Counted from the stretch's first letter, positions 47,491 to 59,282 are shown. The stretch is 64,000 nt of DNA from Mesorhizobium zhangyense (GCF_011045115.1 NZ_JAAKZG010000006.1:1-64000), one strand, 5' to 3'. Program-made: numbers and translations. Notes: a model not told the origin generated them from the sequence alone.

Positions 47491-48597
47491 TCACTCCTGT
47501 CCTCGCAAGGCATCGTTCCAGCGCTTGATCAGCCGGGTGCGCTTGACCTGATCGAGATAGACCATCAGGCCGGGACTGACCGGCACCGGCCGCAACTGAG
47601 CGCCCAGCGTCGTCTGCATCATGCTGGCGGTATTCTCGCCGGACACGTCCGGATTGACCGCCGCAATATGCAGTTGCCTTGCCATGATCGCCTGGCCTTC
47701 GGCGGACATGAAATACTCGAGATATCTGCGCCCGAGATCAGGCGACTGCGCCGCCTTCGGCACCAACCCGATGCGCGACATGACCACCGTATAGTCCTTG
47801 GGCAGCATGATGCCGACATCGGGATGGCGCGACGCCCAATCGGCAGCGTAGGAGCCGAGAATGTTATAGCCAAGCACGAAGCGGCCATCGGCGATACGCT
47901 CCAGAATGGCGGAGCTTGTCGAATAGAGCTTTACGCCCGCCGCTCCCATCGCCTGGATCACCGTCCAGATATCGCCGAACTGTTCCTGGTCGCGGGACAT
48001 GAACATGAAGCCGACGCCGGAGCGCTCGATGTCGTAGGTGGCGATGCGGCCGAAAACAGCATCGCCCTGATGCTGCAGATAATCCACGAACTGTTTGCGC
48101 GTGGCAGGCGGCTCGACATTCCTAAAGCTAGGCTTGTGATAGACGAAGACTGCGGGCTCGAATGTCAGCGCATAAGCCGTGTTGCGCCAGTTCGCCCAGC
48201 GCGGCCAGCGCTCGCTCAGCGGGAGATCGCTTTGCTGCGCATAGCCGTCATTGGCAAGCTTCACCTGCAGATCCATAGCCGACGAGAATGCCATATCCGC
48301 GGTTTTCTCGCCTGCATCGGTCTCGCGCACGATGCGGTCGTAGATGTCGGAGGTCAGCATATCCTCGTAGCGAACCGCAACGCCCGGATTGGCCTTCTGG
48401 AAACCGGCGATCATCGGTTCGACCAGCGGCGTATCCAGCGAGGAGTAGACGATGAGCGTGCGCGCGCTCGCGTTGCCGTCCAATGCCGGGAAGAGCACCT
48501 CTTGTGCCGTGGCAGAGAAAGCTCCAGAGAGCAGAAGAATGAGGAATGCAAGCAGCCGCATGATCGGGCGACCATGCAACAGGCTCAATGTGTTCAC
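47491..48597 (-). CDS. Extracellular solute-binding protein (ABC-type fold) beside TctDE
   Basis: 368 aa. Signal peptide with hydrophobic core LLAFLILLLSGAFSATA. The mature protein is a family-1/iron-type binding fold, with LIVYSSLDTPLVEPMIAGFQ and later RRYLEYFMSAEGQAIMARQ. No ABC permease or ATPase is nearby. It is divergent from the tctD-tctE pair and lies between it and tctCBA. This recalls PgtC of Salmonella, a binding-protein-like part of a signalling system, so it may sense ligand for TctE. Start GTG 48597 (GGGAG upstream) preferred; ATG 48561 is an alternative. Confidence 0.8.
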   Translation of the reverse strand: MNTLSLLHGRPIMRLLAFLILLLSGAFSATAQEVLFPALDGNASARTLIVYSSLDTPLVEPMIAGFQKANPGVAVRYEDMLTSDIYDRIVRETDAGEKTADMAFSSAMDLQVKLANDGYAQQSDLPLSERWPRWANWRNTAYALTFEPAVFVYHKPSFRNVEPPATRKQFVDYLQHQGDAVFGRIATYDIERSGVGFMFMSRDQEQFGDIWTVIQAMGAAGVKLYSTSSAILERIADGRFVLGYNILGSYAADWASRHPDVGIMLPKDYTVVMSRIGLVPKAAQSPDLGRRYLEYFMSAEGQAIMARQLHIAAVNPDVSGENTASMMQTTLGAQLRPVPVSPGLMVYLDQVKRTRLIKRWNDALRGQE

Positions 48598-48629
48598 AAG
48601 CTTTCGCTCCCGTAAGTATTTGTTTGTAC

Positions 48630-48673
48630 GCAATTCCGGACGGAAAACCGTTTCACACTTTTCCTGGAATTGC
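48630..48673 (+). repeat. Rhizobiales intergenic palindrome (REP/RIME-like), copy 2
   Basis: Outer arms GCAATTCC/GGAATTGC and inner GGAAAA/TTTTCC, with a few unpaired bases between outer and inner arms on each side; then TCTAG, as in copy 1. It lies in the divergent gap between the solute-binding gene and tctD, close to both promoters. Confidence 0.7.
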
Positions 48674-48702
48674 TCTAGGGTGCCAGGAAAAATGAGGAAT
48701 TC

Positions 48703-49377
48703 GTGCGCATACTGGTGGTGGAGGACAACGTCACACTGGCAAACGGACTCGCTGCCGTCCTGCGCGGCAGCGGCTATGCCGTGGATATCGTCGGCGACGG
48801 CGCCTCGGCAGTCGCCGTGCTTGCGACCGAACGTTTCGATGTGGTCGTGCTCGACCTCAATCTCCCGGAGATGGACGGCCTTGACGTGCTGCGCACCATG
48901 CGGGCGCGCCAGAACAATGCCAGCGTGCTGATCCTGACGGCGCGCAGCGCCTTCGAAGACAGGGTCAAGGGCCTCAACCTCGGCGCGGACGACTACATGA
49001 TCAAGCCGTTCGACGTCGGCGAACTCGAAGCCCGCGTTCGCGTGCTCCTGCGCCGGCAGGCGGGACTGAAGGCCGCCACCATCGCGTTCGGCGATGTGTC
49101 CTTCGACCAGAATTCGCGCAGCTTTTCAGCCGGCGGGATATCGCTCGATTTGCCGGCGCGCGAAATCAGCCTGCTGGAAACACTGTTCCTGCGCGCCGGC
49201 AAGGTCGTCACCAAGCAGTCGATCATAGAGTCGCTCGCCGGCTTCGACGACGATCTGAGCGCCAATGCCATCGAGCAATATGTCAGCCGGCTGCGCAAGC
49301 GCCTGGCGCCGCACGGGCTGACGGTGCGCACCGCGCGCGGCATCGGCTACTACCTCGAAAAGACGCAAAGCTCCTGA
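48703..49377 (+). CDS. tctD: OmpR-family response regulator TctD
   Basis: 224 aa. Receiver domain (residues 1-115) with the acidic pair at positions 8-9 (VVEDN), phosphoacceptor Asp51 (VVVLDLNLPEMDG), Thr/Lys positions in LILTARS and YMIKPFD. The C-terminal winged helix (about 125-220) includes the recognition region EQYVSRLRKRLAPHGLTVRT. GTG at 48703 follows GAGGA by 6 bases. Its stop overlaps the ATG of the sensor kinase. Likely activator of the tct transporter genes. Confidence 0.92.
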   Translation: MRILVVEDNVTLANGLAAVLRGSGYAVDIVGDGASAVAVLATERFDVVVLDLNLPEMDGLDVLRTMRARQNNASVLILTARSAFEDRVKGLNLGADDYMIKPFDVGELEARVRVLLRRQAGLKAATIAFGDVSFDQNSRSFSAGGISLDLPAREISLLETLFLRAGKVVTKQSIIESLAGFDDDLSANAIEQYVSRLRKRLAPHGLTVRTARGIGYYLEKTQSS

Positions 49378-50765
49378 TGGCTGGCGTATCGACCTATTCG
49401 CTGCGCCGCCGGCTCCTTCTCTGGCTGCTGCTGCCGCTGATCGCGCTTGGCCTGATAGCGCTGGTCGACACCTATGGCGAAGCCGTGCAAACCGCCAATG
49501 CCGTGTCCGACCGCGTGCTTGCCGGCTCGGCGCTGGCGATTGCCGAGCGCGTGGTCGTCGCGGAAGACGGCACGCTGGAGGTCGACATCCCCTATGTCGC
49601 GCTGGAAATGCTGACATCGGCGGCGCAGGACCGGGTGTTCTATCGTGTGGAAGGTCCGCCCGGTACATTCATCACCGGCTACCAGTCGTTGCCGACAATC
49701 GCTGTTTCCGTGCCCGAGCGTGCGGTCTATGCCGACGCGGAGTTTCGCGGCGAGCCTATACGGCTCGCGGTGCTGGCGCGCTCGGCCTCGACCGGCGTGA
49801 ACTCCGTCCCCTTTGTCGTGACGGTCGCCGAAACCACCATCGCCCGCACGCGGTTGACCGAAACCATCCTGCTGCGCTCGGCGCTGCGCTTGGCGATACT
49901 TATTGCGGGGGCGGCCATCATCGTCTGGTTTGCCGTCACCGCCTCACTGCGGCCGCTCTACCGACTCCGCGAAGCCATCACCGAGCGCAGCCCGGACGAT
50001 CTTCGCCCTATCGAGCAATCGGTGCCCAACGAGGTGCGGGGACTTGTCGATTCCGTCAATTCCTTCATGGTCAGACTAGCCTCGGCGCTCGATGCGCTGC
50101 GTCATTTCACCGGCAATGCCAGCCATCAGTTGCGCACGCCGCTGACCATCATCAGGACGCAGCTGGCTCTGGCGGCGCGGGCACATTCGCTTGATGAGGC
50201 CCGGACAGCGGCTGCTACCGGTGACGAAGCCGTTGCCCATGCCGAGCGAATGCTTACCCAGTTGCTGCTGATGGCGAAGATCGACGAGGCGGCATCCCAA
50301 CGCCTCAGGGATCTTGTTGCCGTCGATCTCACCGCGCTCGCGCAAGGTTGCACCGCCGACCGCATCCCGAAAGCACAAACGGCTGGGATCGATCTCGGTT
50401 TCGAAGGCGAAGAGATACTCGTGATCCGGGGCGAGCCGCTGCTGCTGGGCGAGTTGATCGGAAACCTCATCGAGAACGCCATAGCCTATGCCGGCTCGGG
50501 CGCGATGGTGACGGCACGCGTGCTGAGGGATGACGGCGTCATCCTCGAAGTCGAAGACAACGGTCCCGGCCTTTCCTCAGAGCAGATCGAGACGGTCCGG
50601 AAGCGCTTTTCGCGCGGTGGCGACGGCTCGAAACCGGGTACGGGCCTTGGCCTGCCGATCGTGGAGGAAATCGCCGGACTTTTCGCAGGAAAGCTTTCGC
50701 TGCTCCCGGCTCCCGGCGGGAGTGGGTTGCGCGCTCGCGTAAAATTTCCCGAAGCCGCGCGGTAG
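49377..50765 (+). CDS. tctE: Sensor histidine kinase TctE
   Basis: 462 aa. Membrane segments at about residues 13-31 and 169-190 bracket a TctE-type periplasmic domain. A HAMP-like linker follows. The phosphoacceptor is His250 in FTGNASHQLRTPLT. The ATP-binding domain shows N-box IGNLIENAIAYAG, G1 VEDNGPGL and G2 GTGLGLPIV. It phosphorylates TctD in response to carboxylates in characterised systems. It ends 6 bp before the convergent trmB. Confidence 0.92.
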   Translation: MAGVSTYSLRRRLLLWLLLPLIALGLIALVDTYGEAVQTANAVSDRVLAGSALAIAERVVVAEDGTLEVDIPYVALEMLTSAAQDRVFYRVEGPPGTFITGYQSLPTIAVSVPERAVYADAEFRGEPIRLAVLARSASTGVNSVPFVVTVAETTIARTRLTETILLRSALRLAILIAGAAIIVWFAVTASLRPLYRLREAITERSPDDLRPIEQSVPNEVRGLVDSVNSFMVRLASALDALRHFTGNASHQLRTPLTIIRTQLALAARAHSLDEARTAAATGDEAVAHAERMLTQLLLMAKIDEAASQRLRDLVAVDLTALAQGCTADRIPKAQTAGIDLGFEGEEILVIRGEPLLLGELIGNLIENAIAYAGSGAMVTARVLRDDGVILEVEDNGPGLSSEQIETVRKRFSRGGDGSKPGTGLGLPIVEEIAGLFAGKLSLLPAPGGSGLRARVKFPEAAR

Positions 50766-50771
50766 TCGCAG

Positions 50772-51473
50772 TCAGACCCTGATGAAGGTCATATAGGCTG
50801 GCCGACGGCCTTCACGAACTGCCTTTGCCTCGTAGCGGGTACGGATCCAGCCCTCGTAAGGCTCGTGCCAGTCGCTGGCATCGGAAGCCTGCCACTCGAA
50901 TGCCTCATGGGCGCGGCAGTGAAGCAGCGTCCAATTCACATAGGTGTCTATGTCGGAAGCGAAGCGGAATTTAGCGCCGCTCTTCAGCACGCGCGCGAAA
51001 CGGTCGAGATTGGCCTCGCTGACAAAGCGCCGCTTCCAGTGCTTCTTTTTCGGCCAGGGATCTGGATAAAGCAGGTCGATGCCGGACAGCGATGCTTCGG
51101 GTAGCCAGTCGAGCACGCGCGTCGCGTCGTCGTCATAGACGCGCAGATTGGCGAGCGGCTTTTCGGCGAGCGACGTCATCAGGCGGGCCATGCCGTTGAC
51201 GAACGGCTCGACGCCGATGAAGCCGGTGTCGGGGTGAAGCGAGGCGATGTGGTGGAGATGCTCGCCGCCGCCGAAGCCGATTTCCAGACGCACGTCGGCA
51301 ACCGGCACGGGAAACAACTGGCGCAGATCGGCAGGCGCCATCTCGGCCAGATCGAGCCGGTGTTTCTCTAGGCCTGCCTCAAGAGACGCGGCCTGGTACG
51401 GACTCATGGTCTTGCCATGCCGCCGACCGAAAAAAGCTTCGGTCGAACGGCTGCGCCTTGCTTCGGCGTTCAT
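50772..51473 (-). CDS. trmB: tRNA (guanine-N7-)-methyltransferase TrmB
   Basis: 233 aa. It methylates G46 in the variable loop of tRNAs using SAM. SAM motif [12 protein letters not shown], then GVEPFVNG and the TrmB signature [17 protein letters not shown]; the C terminus has [12 protein letters not shown] at 51473 with AGGGG about 11 bases upstream. It directly follows metK, which makes its cofactor. Confidence 0.95.
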   Translation of the reverse strand: MNAEARRSRSTEAFFGRRHGKTMSPYQAASLEAGLEKHRLDLAEMAPADLRQLFPVPVADVRLEIGFGGGEHLHHIASLHPDTGFIGVEPFVNGMARLMTSLAEKPLANLRVYDDDATRVLDWLPEASLSGIDLLYPDPWPKKKHWKRRFVSEANLDRFARVLKSGAKFRFASDIDTYVNWTLLHCRAHEAFEWQASDASDWHEPYEGWIRTRYEAKAVREGRRPAYMTFIRV

Positions 51474-51493
51474 AGCAACATCACCCCTGACGA

Positions 51494-52777
51494 TCAGGCC
51501 GCGACCGCCTCCTTGAGCGCCTTGACGAGGTCGGTCTTCTCCCAGGAGAAGGACCCGTCGCGGCCGGCCTTGCGGCCGAAGTGACCGTAGGCGGCCGTGC
51601 GTGCGTAGATCGGCTTGTTCAGGTCGAGATGCTTGCGGATGCCCGACGGAGACAGGTCCATCACATTGCGCAAGGCGGTTTCCACCACGTCTTCGCTGAC
51701 CTTTCCGGTGCCGTGCAGGTCGACATAGACCGACAGCGGCTGCGCCACGCCGATGGCGTAGGAAAGCTGGATCGTGCAGCGATCGGCCAGCTTGGCAGCA
51801 ACGACGTTCTTGGCGAGGTAGCGCGCGGCGTAGGCTGCCGAGCGGTCGACCTTGGTCGTGTCCTTGCCGGAGAACGCGCCGCCACCATGAGGTGCCGCAC
51901 CGCCATAGGTGTCGACGATGATCTTGCGTCCGGTCAGGCCGGCATCGCCATCGGGTCCGCCGATCACGAACTTGCCGGTCGGGTTGATGTACCAGTTGCA
52001 ATCGTCCGCGATCTTGAGCGAGCCGAGCGCCTCGATGATGTAAGGCTCGACGACCTTGCGCACCTTCTTGGAATCCCAGCTTGCGTCGAGATGCTGGGTC
52101 GAGAGCACGATCTGGGTCACTTCGGCGGGCTTGCCGTCGATGTAGCGCACGGTCACCTGGCTCTTGGCGTCCGGGCCGAGCTTGCCGGCATCGCCTTCGC
52201 CCTTGTGGCGGGCAGCGGCCAGCAGTTCGAGGATCTTGTGGCTGTAGTAGAGCGGCGCCGGCATGAGGTCCGGCGTCTCGTTGCAGGCGTAGCCGAACAT
52301 GATGCCCTGGTCGCCCGCGCCTTCCTCGCCCTGCTTGTCGGCGGCGTTGTCGACGCCCTGGGCGATATCGGCTGACTGGCCATGCAGCAGGATGTCGATC
52401 TTCGCCTTCTTCCAGTGGAAGCCGTCCTGCTCGTAGCCGATCGCCCTGATCGCCTTGCGCGCGGCGGACTTGAACTTGGACGGGTTGATGATCGGGAATT
52501 CCCTGGCGTCTTCCAGGATGTTGCCGTTCTTGTCCTGCTTCAGCAGCGACTTGGGCACACGGACCTCACCGGCGATGACGACGCGATTGGTGGTGGCCAG
52601 CGTCTCGCATGCGACGCGCACCTCCCAGGCGTCCATCTGCGCCTCGCCATTGCCGTTTTTCTTCGCTGCTTCGCGATAAACCAGATCGACGATTTCGTCG
52701 GAAATGCGATCGCAGACCTTGTCCGGATGGCCTTCGGAAACGGATTCGCTTGTAAAGAGATAATTCTGCCGCGTCAC
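51494..52777 (-). CDS. metK: S-adenosylmethionine synthetase
   Basis: 427 aa. It makes SAM from methionine and ATP. ATP site near [18 protein letters not shown], the flexible-loop [13 protein letters not shown], and the P-loop-like [19 protein letters not shown] are present. Longer than the E. coli enzyme (384), as usual in alphaproteobacteria because of an internal insertion (about residues 85-110). The start is GTG at 52777 with GAGGGG 8 bases upstream. No SAM riboswitch could be recognised in the 140-bp leader. Confidence 0.96.
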   Translation of the reverse strand: MTRQNYLFTSESVSEGHPDKVCDRISDEIVDLVYREAAKKNGNGEAQMDAWEVRVACETLATTNRVVIAGEVRVPKSLLKQDKNGNILEDAREFPIINPSKFKSAARKAIRAIGYEQDGFHWKKAKIDILLHGQSADIAQGVDNAADKQGEEGAGDQGIMFGYACNETPDLMPAPLYYSHKILELLAAARHKGEGDAGKLGPDAKSQVTVRYIDGKPAEVTQIVLSTQHLDASWDSKKVRKVVEPYIIEALGSLKIADDCNWYINPTGKFVIGGPDGDAGLTGRKIIVDTYGGAAPHGGGAFSGKDTTKVDRSAAYAARYLAKNVVAAKLADRCTIQLSYAIGVAQPLSVYVDLHGTGKVSEDVVETALRNVMDLSPSGIRKHLDLNKPIYARTAAYGHFGRKAGRDGSFSWEKTDLVKALKEAVAA

Positions 52778-52899
52778 GGGTGTCCCCTCTTGAAAGAAAC
52801 GAACGGCAGAATGCCGCGTTCTGGCGGCACACGTGTTACCGAAGCCGCACAGAGCCCGTCAAGCAGACATTTTGCGTGGCGCAAGGCCTTTTTGGAATT

Positions 52900-52919
52900 G
52901 GCGACCTAGAAAGGTCGCC
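52900..52919 (-). repeat. Hairpin at the 3' end of the XRE gene
   Basis: GGCGACCT/AGGTCGCC, 8-bp perfect stem with AGAA loop, touching the stop codon of the XRE regulator gene. No U-run follows on either strand, so it may protect the transcript end rather than terminate it. Confidence 0.5.
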
Positions 52920-53341
52920 TAGCTTTCCTCATCGGCCGCCAGCACCTTTACCAGATCGATGATCTTGCGACGCACCTTGGCGTCACCGATCTTGAAGAAA
53001 GCCCGGTTGAGCTGCAAACCCTCGGGACTGGTCACGAAATCGAGGGCGAAAGTTGCTGACGACTCTTCGCCAAAACCTTTGCCTCCAGCAGTATCCTGGC
53101 TCACGAAATCTTCGAAGAAAAAGGAAACGGGCACGCCAAGGATAGTAGATATGGCTTGAAGCCTGCTGGCACCGACTCTATTCGTTCCCTTCTCGTACTT
53201 CTGTATTTGCTGAAAGGTAATCCCGAGCTTTTCACCCAAGTTTTCCTGACTCATTCCCAACATGTTCCGACGCAGGCGAATTCTGCTTCCGACATATATG
53301 TCTGTCGGGTTCGGCTTCTTCTTATTTTCCTTGTCGATCAT
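52919..53341 (-). CDS. XRE-family helix-turn-helix regulator
   Basis: 140 aa. The HTH (about residues 15-70) contains MSQENLGEKLGITFQQIQKY and EKGTNRVGASRLQAI; the C-terminal part (about 75-140) is a conserved Rhizobiales extension. The gene lies between lnt and metK, an arrangement I recall as conserved in Rhizobiales, so it may control metK or respond to SAM-related state; this is inference. The start is ATG at 53341 with AGGAAAAA before it. Confidence 0.85.
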   Translation of the reverse strand: MIDKENKKKPNPTDIYVGSRIRLRRNMLGMSQENLGEKLGITFQQIQKYEKGTNRVGASRLQAISTILGVPVSFFFEDFVSQDTAGGKGFGEESSATFALDFVTSPEGLQLNRAFFKIGDAKVRRKIIDLVKVLAADEES

Positions 53342-53474
53342 TTTTTCCTCGCCGATTAACCGGCTTCTTCTATTTGATTTTATCACGACAATGTAGTGAT
53401 TGTCCCCAATTCAATCGCCCATCATTCCACTTACATTGAGGCGGGCGCACTATGAATCTCTAATATACCGGCTG

Positions 53475-55067
53475 TCAATTCGACCGGAGCTTTTGTCCCA
53501 TCCCCATTCCAAGGCCTAATGCTCCAAAGGCGAACAGGATAACCAAACCGTTAATACCGGCATATCCGAGCGTTAATTTGTCGTAGCGACCCAACGATAT
53601 GGTCGCGTCGACTACGCCGCGCGTATTCATCGCCAATGCGTCAATTATGCGGCCACGCTGGTCGATCACCCCCGAAACCCCCGTGTTGGCGGCACGAACG
53701 ACAGGTAGCCCCGCCTCAACGGCACGAAGCTGCGCTTGCCGGAAATGCTGGTAAGGACCCGGCGTATCGCCGAACCAGGCATCATTTGTGACGTTCACAA
53801 TAATGTCCGTTGACGTAGCGTCAACCGCCACCAATTCAGGAAATATAATTTCGTAACATATAAATGGAAGAGCCCGGATGCCCGACGACATGGTGATTGC
53901 GTGACGTTCGATGCCGGGCGCCAGATTCATCGGACCGGCGACGATCTGATCGAGGCCAAACCGAGCCAGTAAATCGGCAAAAGGCATGTATTCCCCAAAA
54001 GGGACAAGATGCACTTTGTCTACGGCATCGACAATTTCACCCGAAGCATTGATGGCAACTACCGAATTGTAGTAGCGCGCATCACCTTTGGTGGAGTTTC
54101 CGCCCTCCTCGCGCATCGCGCCGGCGATCAGCATCTGCCCTTCATCCAAAAGAGCACCAAGCGCCGTCAGGGCGTCCGGGCGGTCAGTGAAGAAAAACGG
54201 CACCGAGGTTTCGGGCCACAGGATCAATTGCGGCTTGGGTTCGTCCTTCTGGGGCGCTTCGGCCGATAAATCGAGGAGCGTGCGGAAAATTCGGTCGCGC
54301 ACGCTCGCGTCCCATTTCTCGGTCATGTCGATGTTGGGCTGAACGACACGCACCGCGAGGCTGCGTCCATCCGGCTTGACGGGGGCTGCCAGCCGAACAT
54401 AGCCGAAACCGACATGTGCAAGGGCAAGGACGGCTGCGAGGGAGAGCCCCAGCCGGCGATGTTGACGCGCAGCAAGAAGCGCCGGCATGGCGAAGACGAA
54501 CACGCCAAGCGTGTTCATGCCGATCATGCCGGTAACCGACACGCTCTGCATCATCAGAGGAACCGGTGTCGCCGCGTAGCCGATGGCGTTCCAGGGAAAG
54601 CCGGTGAAAAGAAACGTTCTGAGCCATTCGGCCAGGCCGAAACCGAAGGCAAGCGCTGCGATGCGCCCCAGACCGTTGCTCCAGAACAGGCGAGCGGCGG
54701 CGCAGGCAAAACCATAAAAGAAGGCAAGGATCAGCGGAATGCCGACCACGGCGAAAGGAAGGGCCCAGGCGAAGCTGTCGGCTTCCACCAGCATGGCGCC
54801 GCCGATCCACCACAACCCTGCCAGGAAATAGCCGAAGCCGAACCACCATCCGGTGGCAAATGCCGGCATGAGCCGCCGCAGAAATCCACGCTGCGATGCC
54901 ACAGTGGCACCATCGAGCAACCAGACCAGAACCGGAAAGGAAACGAAACAGACTGCGAAGAAGTCGTATGGGGCCTGGGAAAGAACTGCCAGAGCGCCAG
55001 CCAGAAAAGCCGTGATCGCCCGCCGCCAGCCCCACAGCAGAATTACCCGCCCTGCAAGGCGCTCCAT
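53475..55067 (-). CDS. lnt: Apolipoprotein N-acyltransferase Lnt
   Basis: 530 aa inner-membrane enzyme adding the third acyl chain to lipoproteins. Six to seven N-terminal membrane segments (about residues 10-200) precede a nitrilase-type domain (about 220-480). The expected triad residues are visible: Glu in WPETSVPFF, Lys in [14 protein letters not shown] and Cys in [14 protein letters not shown] final membrane helix closes the protein. ATG at 55067 has GAGGGG 7 bases upstream. It would act on TadD and CpaD from this window. Confidence 0.93.
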   Translation of the reverse strand: MERLAGRVILLWGWRRAITAFLAGALAVLSQAPYDFFAVCFVSFPVLVWLLDGATVASQRGFLRRLMPAFATGWWFGFGYFLAGLWWIGGAMLVEADSFAWALPFAVVGIPLILAFFYGFACAAARLFWSNGLGRIAALAFGFGLAEWLRTFLFTGFPWNAIGYAATPVPLMMQSVSVTGMIGMNTLGVFVFAMPALLAARQHRRLGLSLAAVLALAHVGFGYVRLAAPVKPDGRSLAVRVVQPNIDMTEKWDASVRDRIFRTLLDLSAEAPQKDEPKPQLILWPETSVPFFFTDRPDALTALGALLDEGQMLIAGAMREEGGNSTKGDARYYNSVVAINASGEIVDAVDKVHLVPFGEYMPFADLLARFGLDQIVAGPMNLAPGIERHAITMSSGIRALPFICYEIIFPELVAVDATSTDIIVNVTNDAWFGDTPGPYQHFRQAQLRAVEAGLPVVRAANTGVSGVIDQRGRIIDALAMNTRGVVDATISLGRYDKLTLGYAGINGLVILFAFGALGLGMGMGQKLRSN

Positions 55068-55138
55068 AGGCTGCCCCTCGTCACTCGAATCACGCGACAA
55101 GGTTTATCAGCATGCGCTATTCGTTCCAAACGCGGCGA

Positions 55139-56218
55139 TCAGGCCTGCTCGGCCCGTGCCGCACGGCGGCGGCGCTCGCTCTTCTGCGTTTCGACGATAC
55201 GCACCCGCTTGACGCGCCTTGGATCGGCATCGAGCACATGGAATTCGAACCCGGGTATCGCCTGCACGACTTCGCCCCGCGCCGGCACACGGCCGAGCGT
55301 GTTGAAGATCATGCCGCCGATCGTGTCGACATATTCGCCATGTTCGCCGGCGGCGAAATCCTCGCCGATCATCTTGGCGACGTCGTCGATCTCGGCCTTG
55401 GCATCGACGACGAAAACACCGTCTCCGGTCTGGGTGATCAGCGGCTCGTCATCGTCGTGCTCGTCTTCGATGTCGCCGACGACCATCTCCACGATGTCTT
55501 CAAGCGAAACCAGACCATCGGTACCGCCATATTCGTCGATGACCAACGCCATCTGCGTGCGGGCGGCCTGCATGCGTGCCATCAGGTCGGAGGCGAGCAT
55601 GGACGGCGGTACGAAAAGCACGGTTCGGATGAGATTAAGGTCGCCGATCGTGCGTGTCAGGTCGACATTGGCGAAATCCAGCGCCACGCCACCAGCGGGC
55701 GGCTTCTTCGACTGTCGGCCTTTCTTGGTTCGCGCGAGCTTCGTTATGTGCGCAAGAACATCACGAATGTGCACCATGCCGCGCGGATCGTCGAGCGTTT
55801 CAGAATAGACCGGCATGCGGGAATGACCGGACTGTTCGAACACCGCCATGAGATCGCCGAGCGTCGTGGTGATCTCAATCGCTTCGACATCAGCCCGGGG
55901 GATCATCACGTCTTCGACGCGCACTTCGCGCAGGCGCAGGATGTTGTTGAGCATCGCCCGTTCGCCAGGCGAGAACGACTCGGCATCCGTCGTGCTCTCG
56001 GCGAGAGCATCAGTCAGATCATCGCGGAGGCTCGACCCGTTGCGCGACCGGAACAGGCCGGCGAGACGCTCCAACAGCGAAGGCCGTTCATGGGAAGGTT
56101 CGGTCGCCGCACCGGAAGACGCCGAACTGTGACTAGGACCGTCTTCGGTGTTTTCGTTGGCCGCTTGGCCGCTGCCGGCATCAGTCTTGGCGGCAGTCTC
56201 TGGGTTCTCGTTCATCAT
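55139..56218 (-). CDS. CBS-domain protein, CorC/hemolysin-C family
   Basis: About 359 aa. After a low-complexity N terminus (residues 1-55, rich in Ser, Ala, Glu), a CBS pair (about 95-230; VMIPRADVEAIEI, MALVIDEYGGTDGLVSLEDI) and a CorC_HlyC domain (about 250-345; DTIGGMIFNTLGRVPARGE) follow. CorC-like proteins are linked to Mg/Co efflux or membrane stress; no membrane domain is present. Start uncertain: ATG 56218 or 56215 or GTG 56236, none with ideal spacing. Typical ybeY-corC-lnt order. Confidence 0.9.
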   Translation of the reverse strand: MMNENPETAAKTDAGSGQAANENTEDGPSHSSASSGAATEPSHERPSLLERLAGLFRSRNGSSLRDDLTDALAESTTDAESFSPGERAMLNNILRLREVRVEDVMIPRADVEAIEITTTLGDLMAVFEQSGHSRMPVYSETLDDPRGMVHIRDVLAHITKLARTKKGRQSKKPPAGGVALDFANVDLTRTIGDLNLIRTVLFVPPSMLASDLMARMQAARTQMALVIDEYGGTDGLVSLEDIVEMVVGDIEDEHDDDEPLITQTGDGVFVVDAKAEIDDVAKMIGEDFAAGEHGEYVDTIGGMIFNTLGRVPARGEVVQAIPGFEFHVLDADPRRVKRVRIVETQKSERRRRAARAEQA

Positions 56219-56242
56219 CGTCCGGTTGGTTGTCACTTCCTG

Positions 56243-56749
56243 TTACGCGTAGGGATCGGGAATGGCAAGCCTTGCAAGCGCACGGCGCTCCACGGCCTCC
56301 ATTTCTTCAGCCTCCGCGTCGGTCTCGTGATCATAACCCAGCAGGTGCAGGAAGCCATGGATAACGAGATGGGTAATATGATGATCGAGCGGCTTGGCTT
56401 CCAGTTCTGCTTCCCGCGCAACCGTCTCGGCAGCAAGGATTATGTCGCCAAGCAAGGGCGGAAGCGGCGCACCGCGCGCGAAGGGGAACGCCGGAAACGA
56501 CAGGACATTGGTCGGCTTGTCCTTGTCGCGCCATTGCGCATTCAAGGTCCGTATCTGGGCATCGTTGGAAAAGACCAGGCTGAGTTCGGTACCGTCGGGT
56601 GCGGTATCGCCCGTCTCGGCAAGGGCTGCGGCCACGGCATCGTGGGCCAGCGCCTCCAGCTGTCCTTGATCCGGCCAGTCGCCTGCCTCGACCATGACAT
56701 CGATCTCGACGGGAAGCGGCCCAGAGCCGCGCGCGGCAGCTTTTTTCAT
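56243..56749 (-). CDS. ybeY: Endoribonuclease YbeY
   Basis: 168 aa zinc endoribonuclease for 16S rRNA 3' maturation and ribosome quality control. The zinc motif [20 protein letters not shown] supplies the three histidines; [10 protein letters not shown] is the conserved strand. ATG 56749 (a GTG precedes it). It lies 17 bp after phoH and 6 bp before the furthest upstream (GTG) start of the CorC-like gene. Confidence 0.94.
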   Translation of the reverse strand: MKKAAARGSGPLPVEIDVMVEAGDWPDQGQLEALAHDAVAAALAETGDTAPDGTELSLVFSNDAQIRTLNAQWRDKDKPTNVLSFPAFPFARGAPLPPLLGDIILAAETVAREAELEAKPLDHHITHLVIHGFLHLLGYDHETDAEAEEMEAVERRALARLAIPDPYA

Positions 56750-56766
56750 CACGAAATCTTGGCCAA

Positions 56767-57810
56767 TCAGCTTTCCGAAGAGCCCAGACCCTGCGCGATC
56801 TTGCCGTCGCGATCATAGGCGCGGACGATTTCGGCGACCAGCGGATGCCTGACCACGTCGGCGTCGTTGAAACGCACCGTGACCGCACCCGGAACCCCGT
56901 CGAGAATGCGAAGCGCCTCGACCAGACCGGATTTGGTGTTCGGCGGCAGATCGATCTGCGTCGGGTCGCCGGTAATGATCATGCGCGAATTCTCGCCAAG
57001 ACGCGTCAGGAACATCTTCATCTGCATCGACGTCGTGTTCTGGGCCTCGTCGAGGATCACGGCGGCATGCGCCAGCGTGCGGCCACGCATGAAGGCCAGC
57101 GGCGCGATCTCGATGACCTCGGCGGCGATGGCGCGCTCGACCTTGTCGGCCGGCATCATATCGTAGAGCGCGTCATAGAGCGGGCGCAGATAGGGATCGA
57201 CCTTTTCCTTCATGTCGCCCGGCAGGAAGCCGAGCCGCTCGCCGGCTTCGACCGCCGGCCGCGACAGGATGATGCGCTCGACCATGCCGCGTTCAAGCAT
57301 CATGGCGGCGTGCGCAACGGCCAGATAGGTCTTGCCGGTGCCGGCAGGGCCGATGCCGAAAACGAGTTCCGAGCGCTCCAGCGCCCGCATATAGGCGTCC
57401 TGGTTGAGCGTGCGGGCATAAATGGTGCGCTTGCGCGTGGAGATCTGCGCAGCGGCGACCTTGCCCTTGCGCTCCAGCGTCGGCAGCGTCAGCTGGTCGT
57501 CGGCGGCGATCGCCATCCTGACCGCGCCATCGACATCCGATTGGGCGATCTCGCCACCCTTCTGCAGAATGCCGTACAAATGGTCGAGCGCCCGGCGGGC
57601 CTGCTCGGCTGCGGTCGCACTTCCCTTGATCTGCAGCTGGTTGCCGCGCGAATTGATGTCGACGCCGAGCTTCTGCTCCAGCCGGGCCAGATTCTCGTCG
57701 AATTGCCCGTACAGCGCGCTGGCCAGCTTGTTGTTGTCGAAGGTCAGTACGATGTGCGCCATGTCCGAGGCCCCGGAGGGCACGTTCTTCAGGTCAGTCG
57801 TGGCGTTCAA
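56767..57810 (-). CDS. phoH: PhoH-family ATPase (PhoL/YbeZ type)
   Basis: 347 aa. An N-terminal KH-like segment (about residues 20-85) precedes the PhoH ATPase domain with Walker [16 protein letters not shown] and Walker [14 protein letters not shown]. YbeZ-type proteins act with YbeY in rRNA processing. The start is TTG at 57810, supported by GAGGAG 7 bases upstream; the first in-frame ATG (57762) has no ribosome site. Confidence 0.93.
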   Translation of the reverse strand: MNATTDLKNVPSGASDMAHIVLTFDNNKLASALYGQFDENLARLEQKLGVDINSRGNQLQIKGSATAAEQARRALDHLYGILQKGGEIAQSDVDGAVRMAIAADDQLTLPTLERKGKVAAAQISTRKRTIYARTLNQDAYMRALERSELVFGIGPAGTGKTYLAVAHAAMMLERGMVERIILSRPAVEAGERLGFLPGDMKEKVDPYLRPLYDALYDMMPADKVERAIAAEVIEIAPLAFMRGRTLAHAAVILDEAQNTTSMQMKMFLTRLGENSRMIITGDPTQIDLPPNTKSGLVEALRILDGVPGAVTVRFNDADVVRHPLVAEIVRAYDRDGKIAQGLGSSES

Positions 57811-57836
57811 ACGTCTCTCCTCATCTGCCGAAGCCG

Positions 57837-59234
<1,398 letters not shown>

Positions 59235-59282
59235 CGGGCGGCTTCTAGCGCTTTTCGGTGTCAAAAAACAGACGATTCTTGT

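Noticed and set aside
52778-52918. SAM-responsive riboswitch in the metK leader
   Set aside because: No conserved SAM-I, SAM-II or SAM/SAH pseudoknot core could be recognised by eye; only a hairpin at the upstream gene's stop was found.
55112-56818. A 568-codon open frame across the CorC-like gene and ybeY on the plus strand
   Set aside because: Both genes beneath it have clear conserved motifs on the other strand; no domain is visible in this frame.
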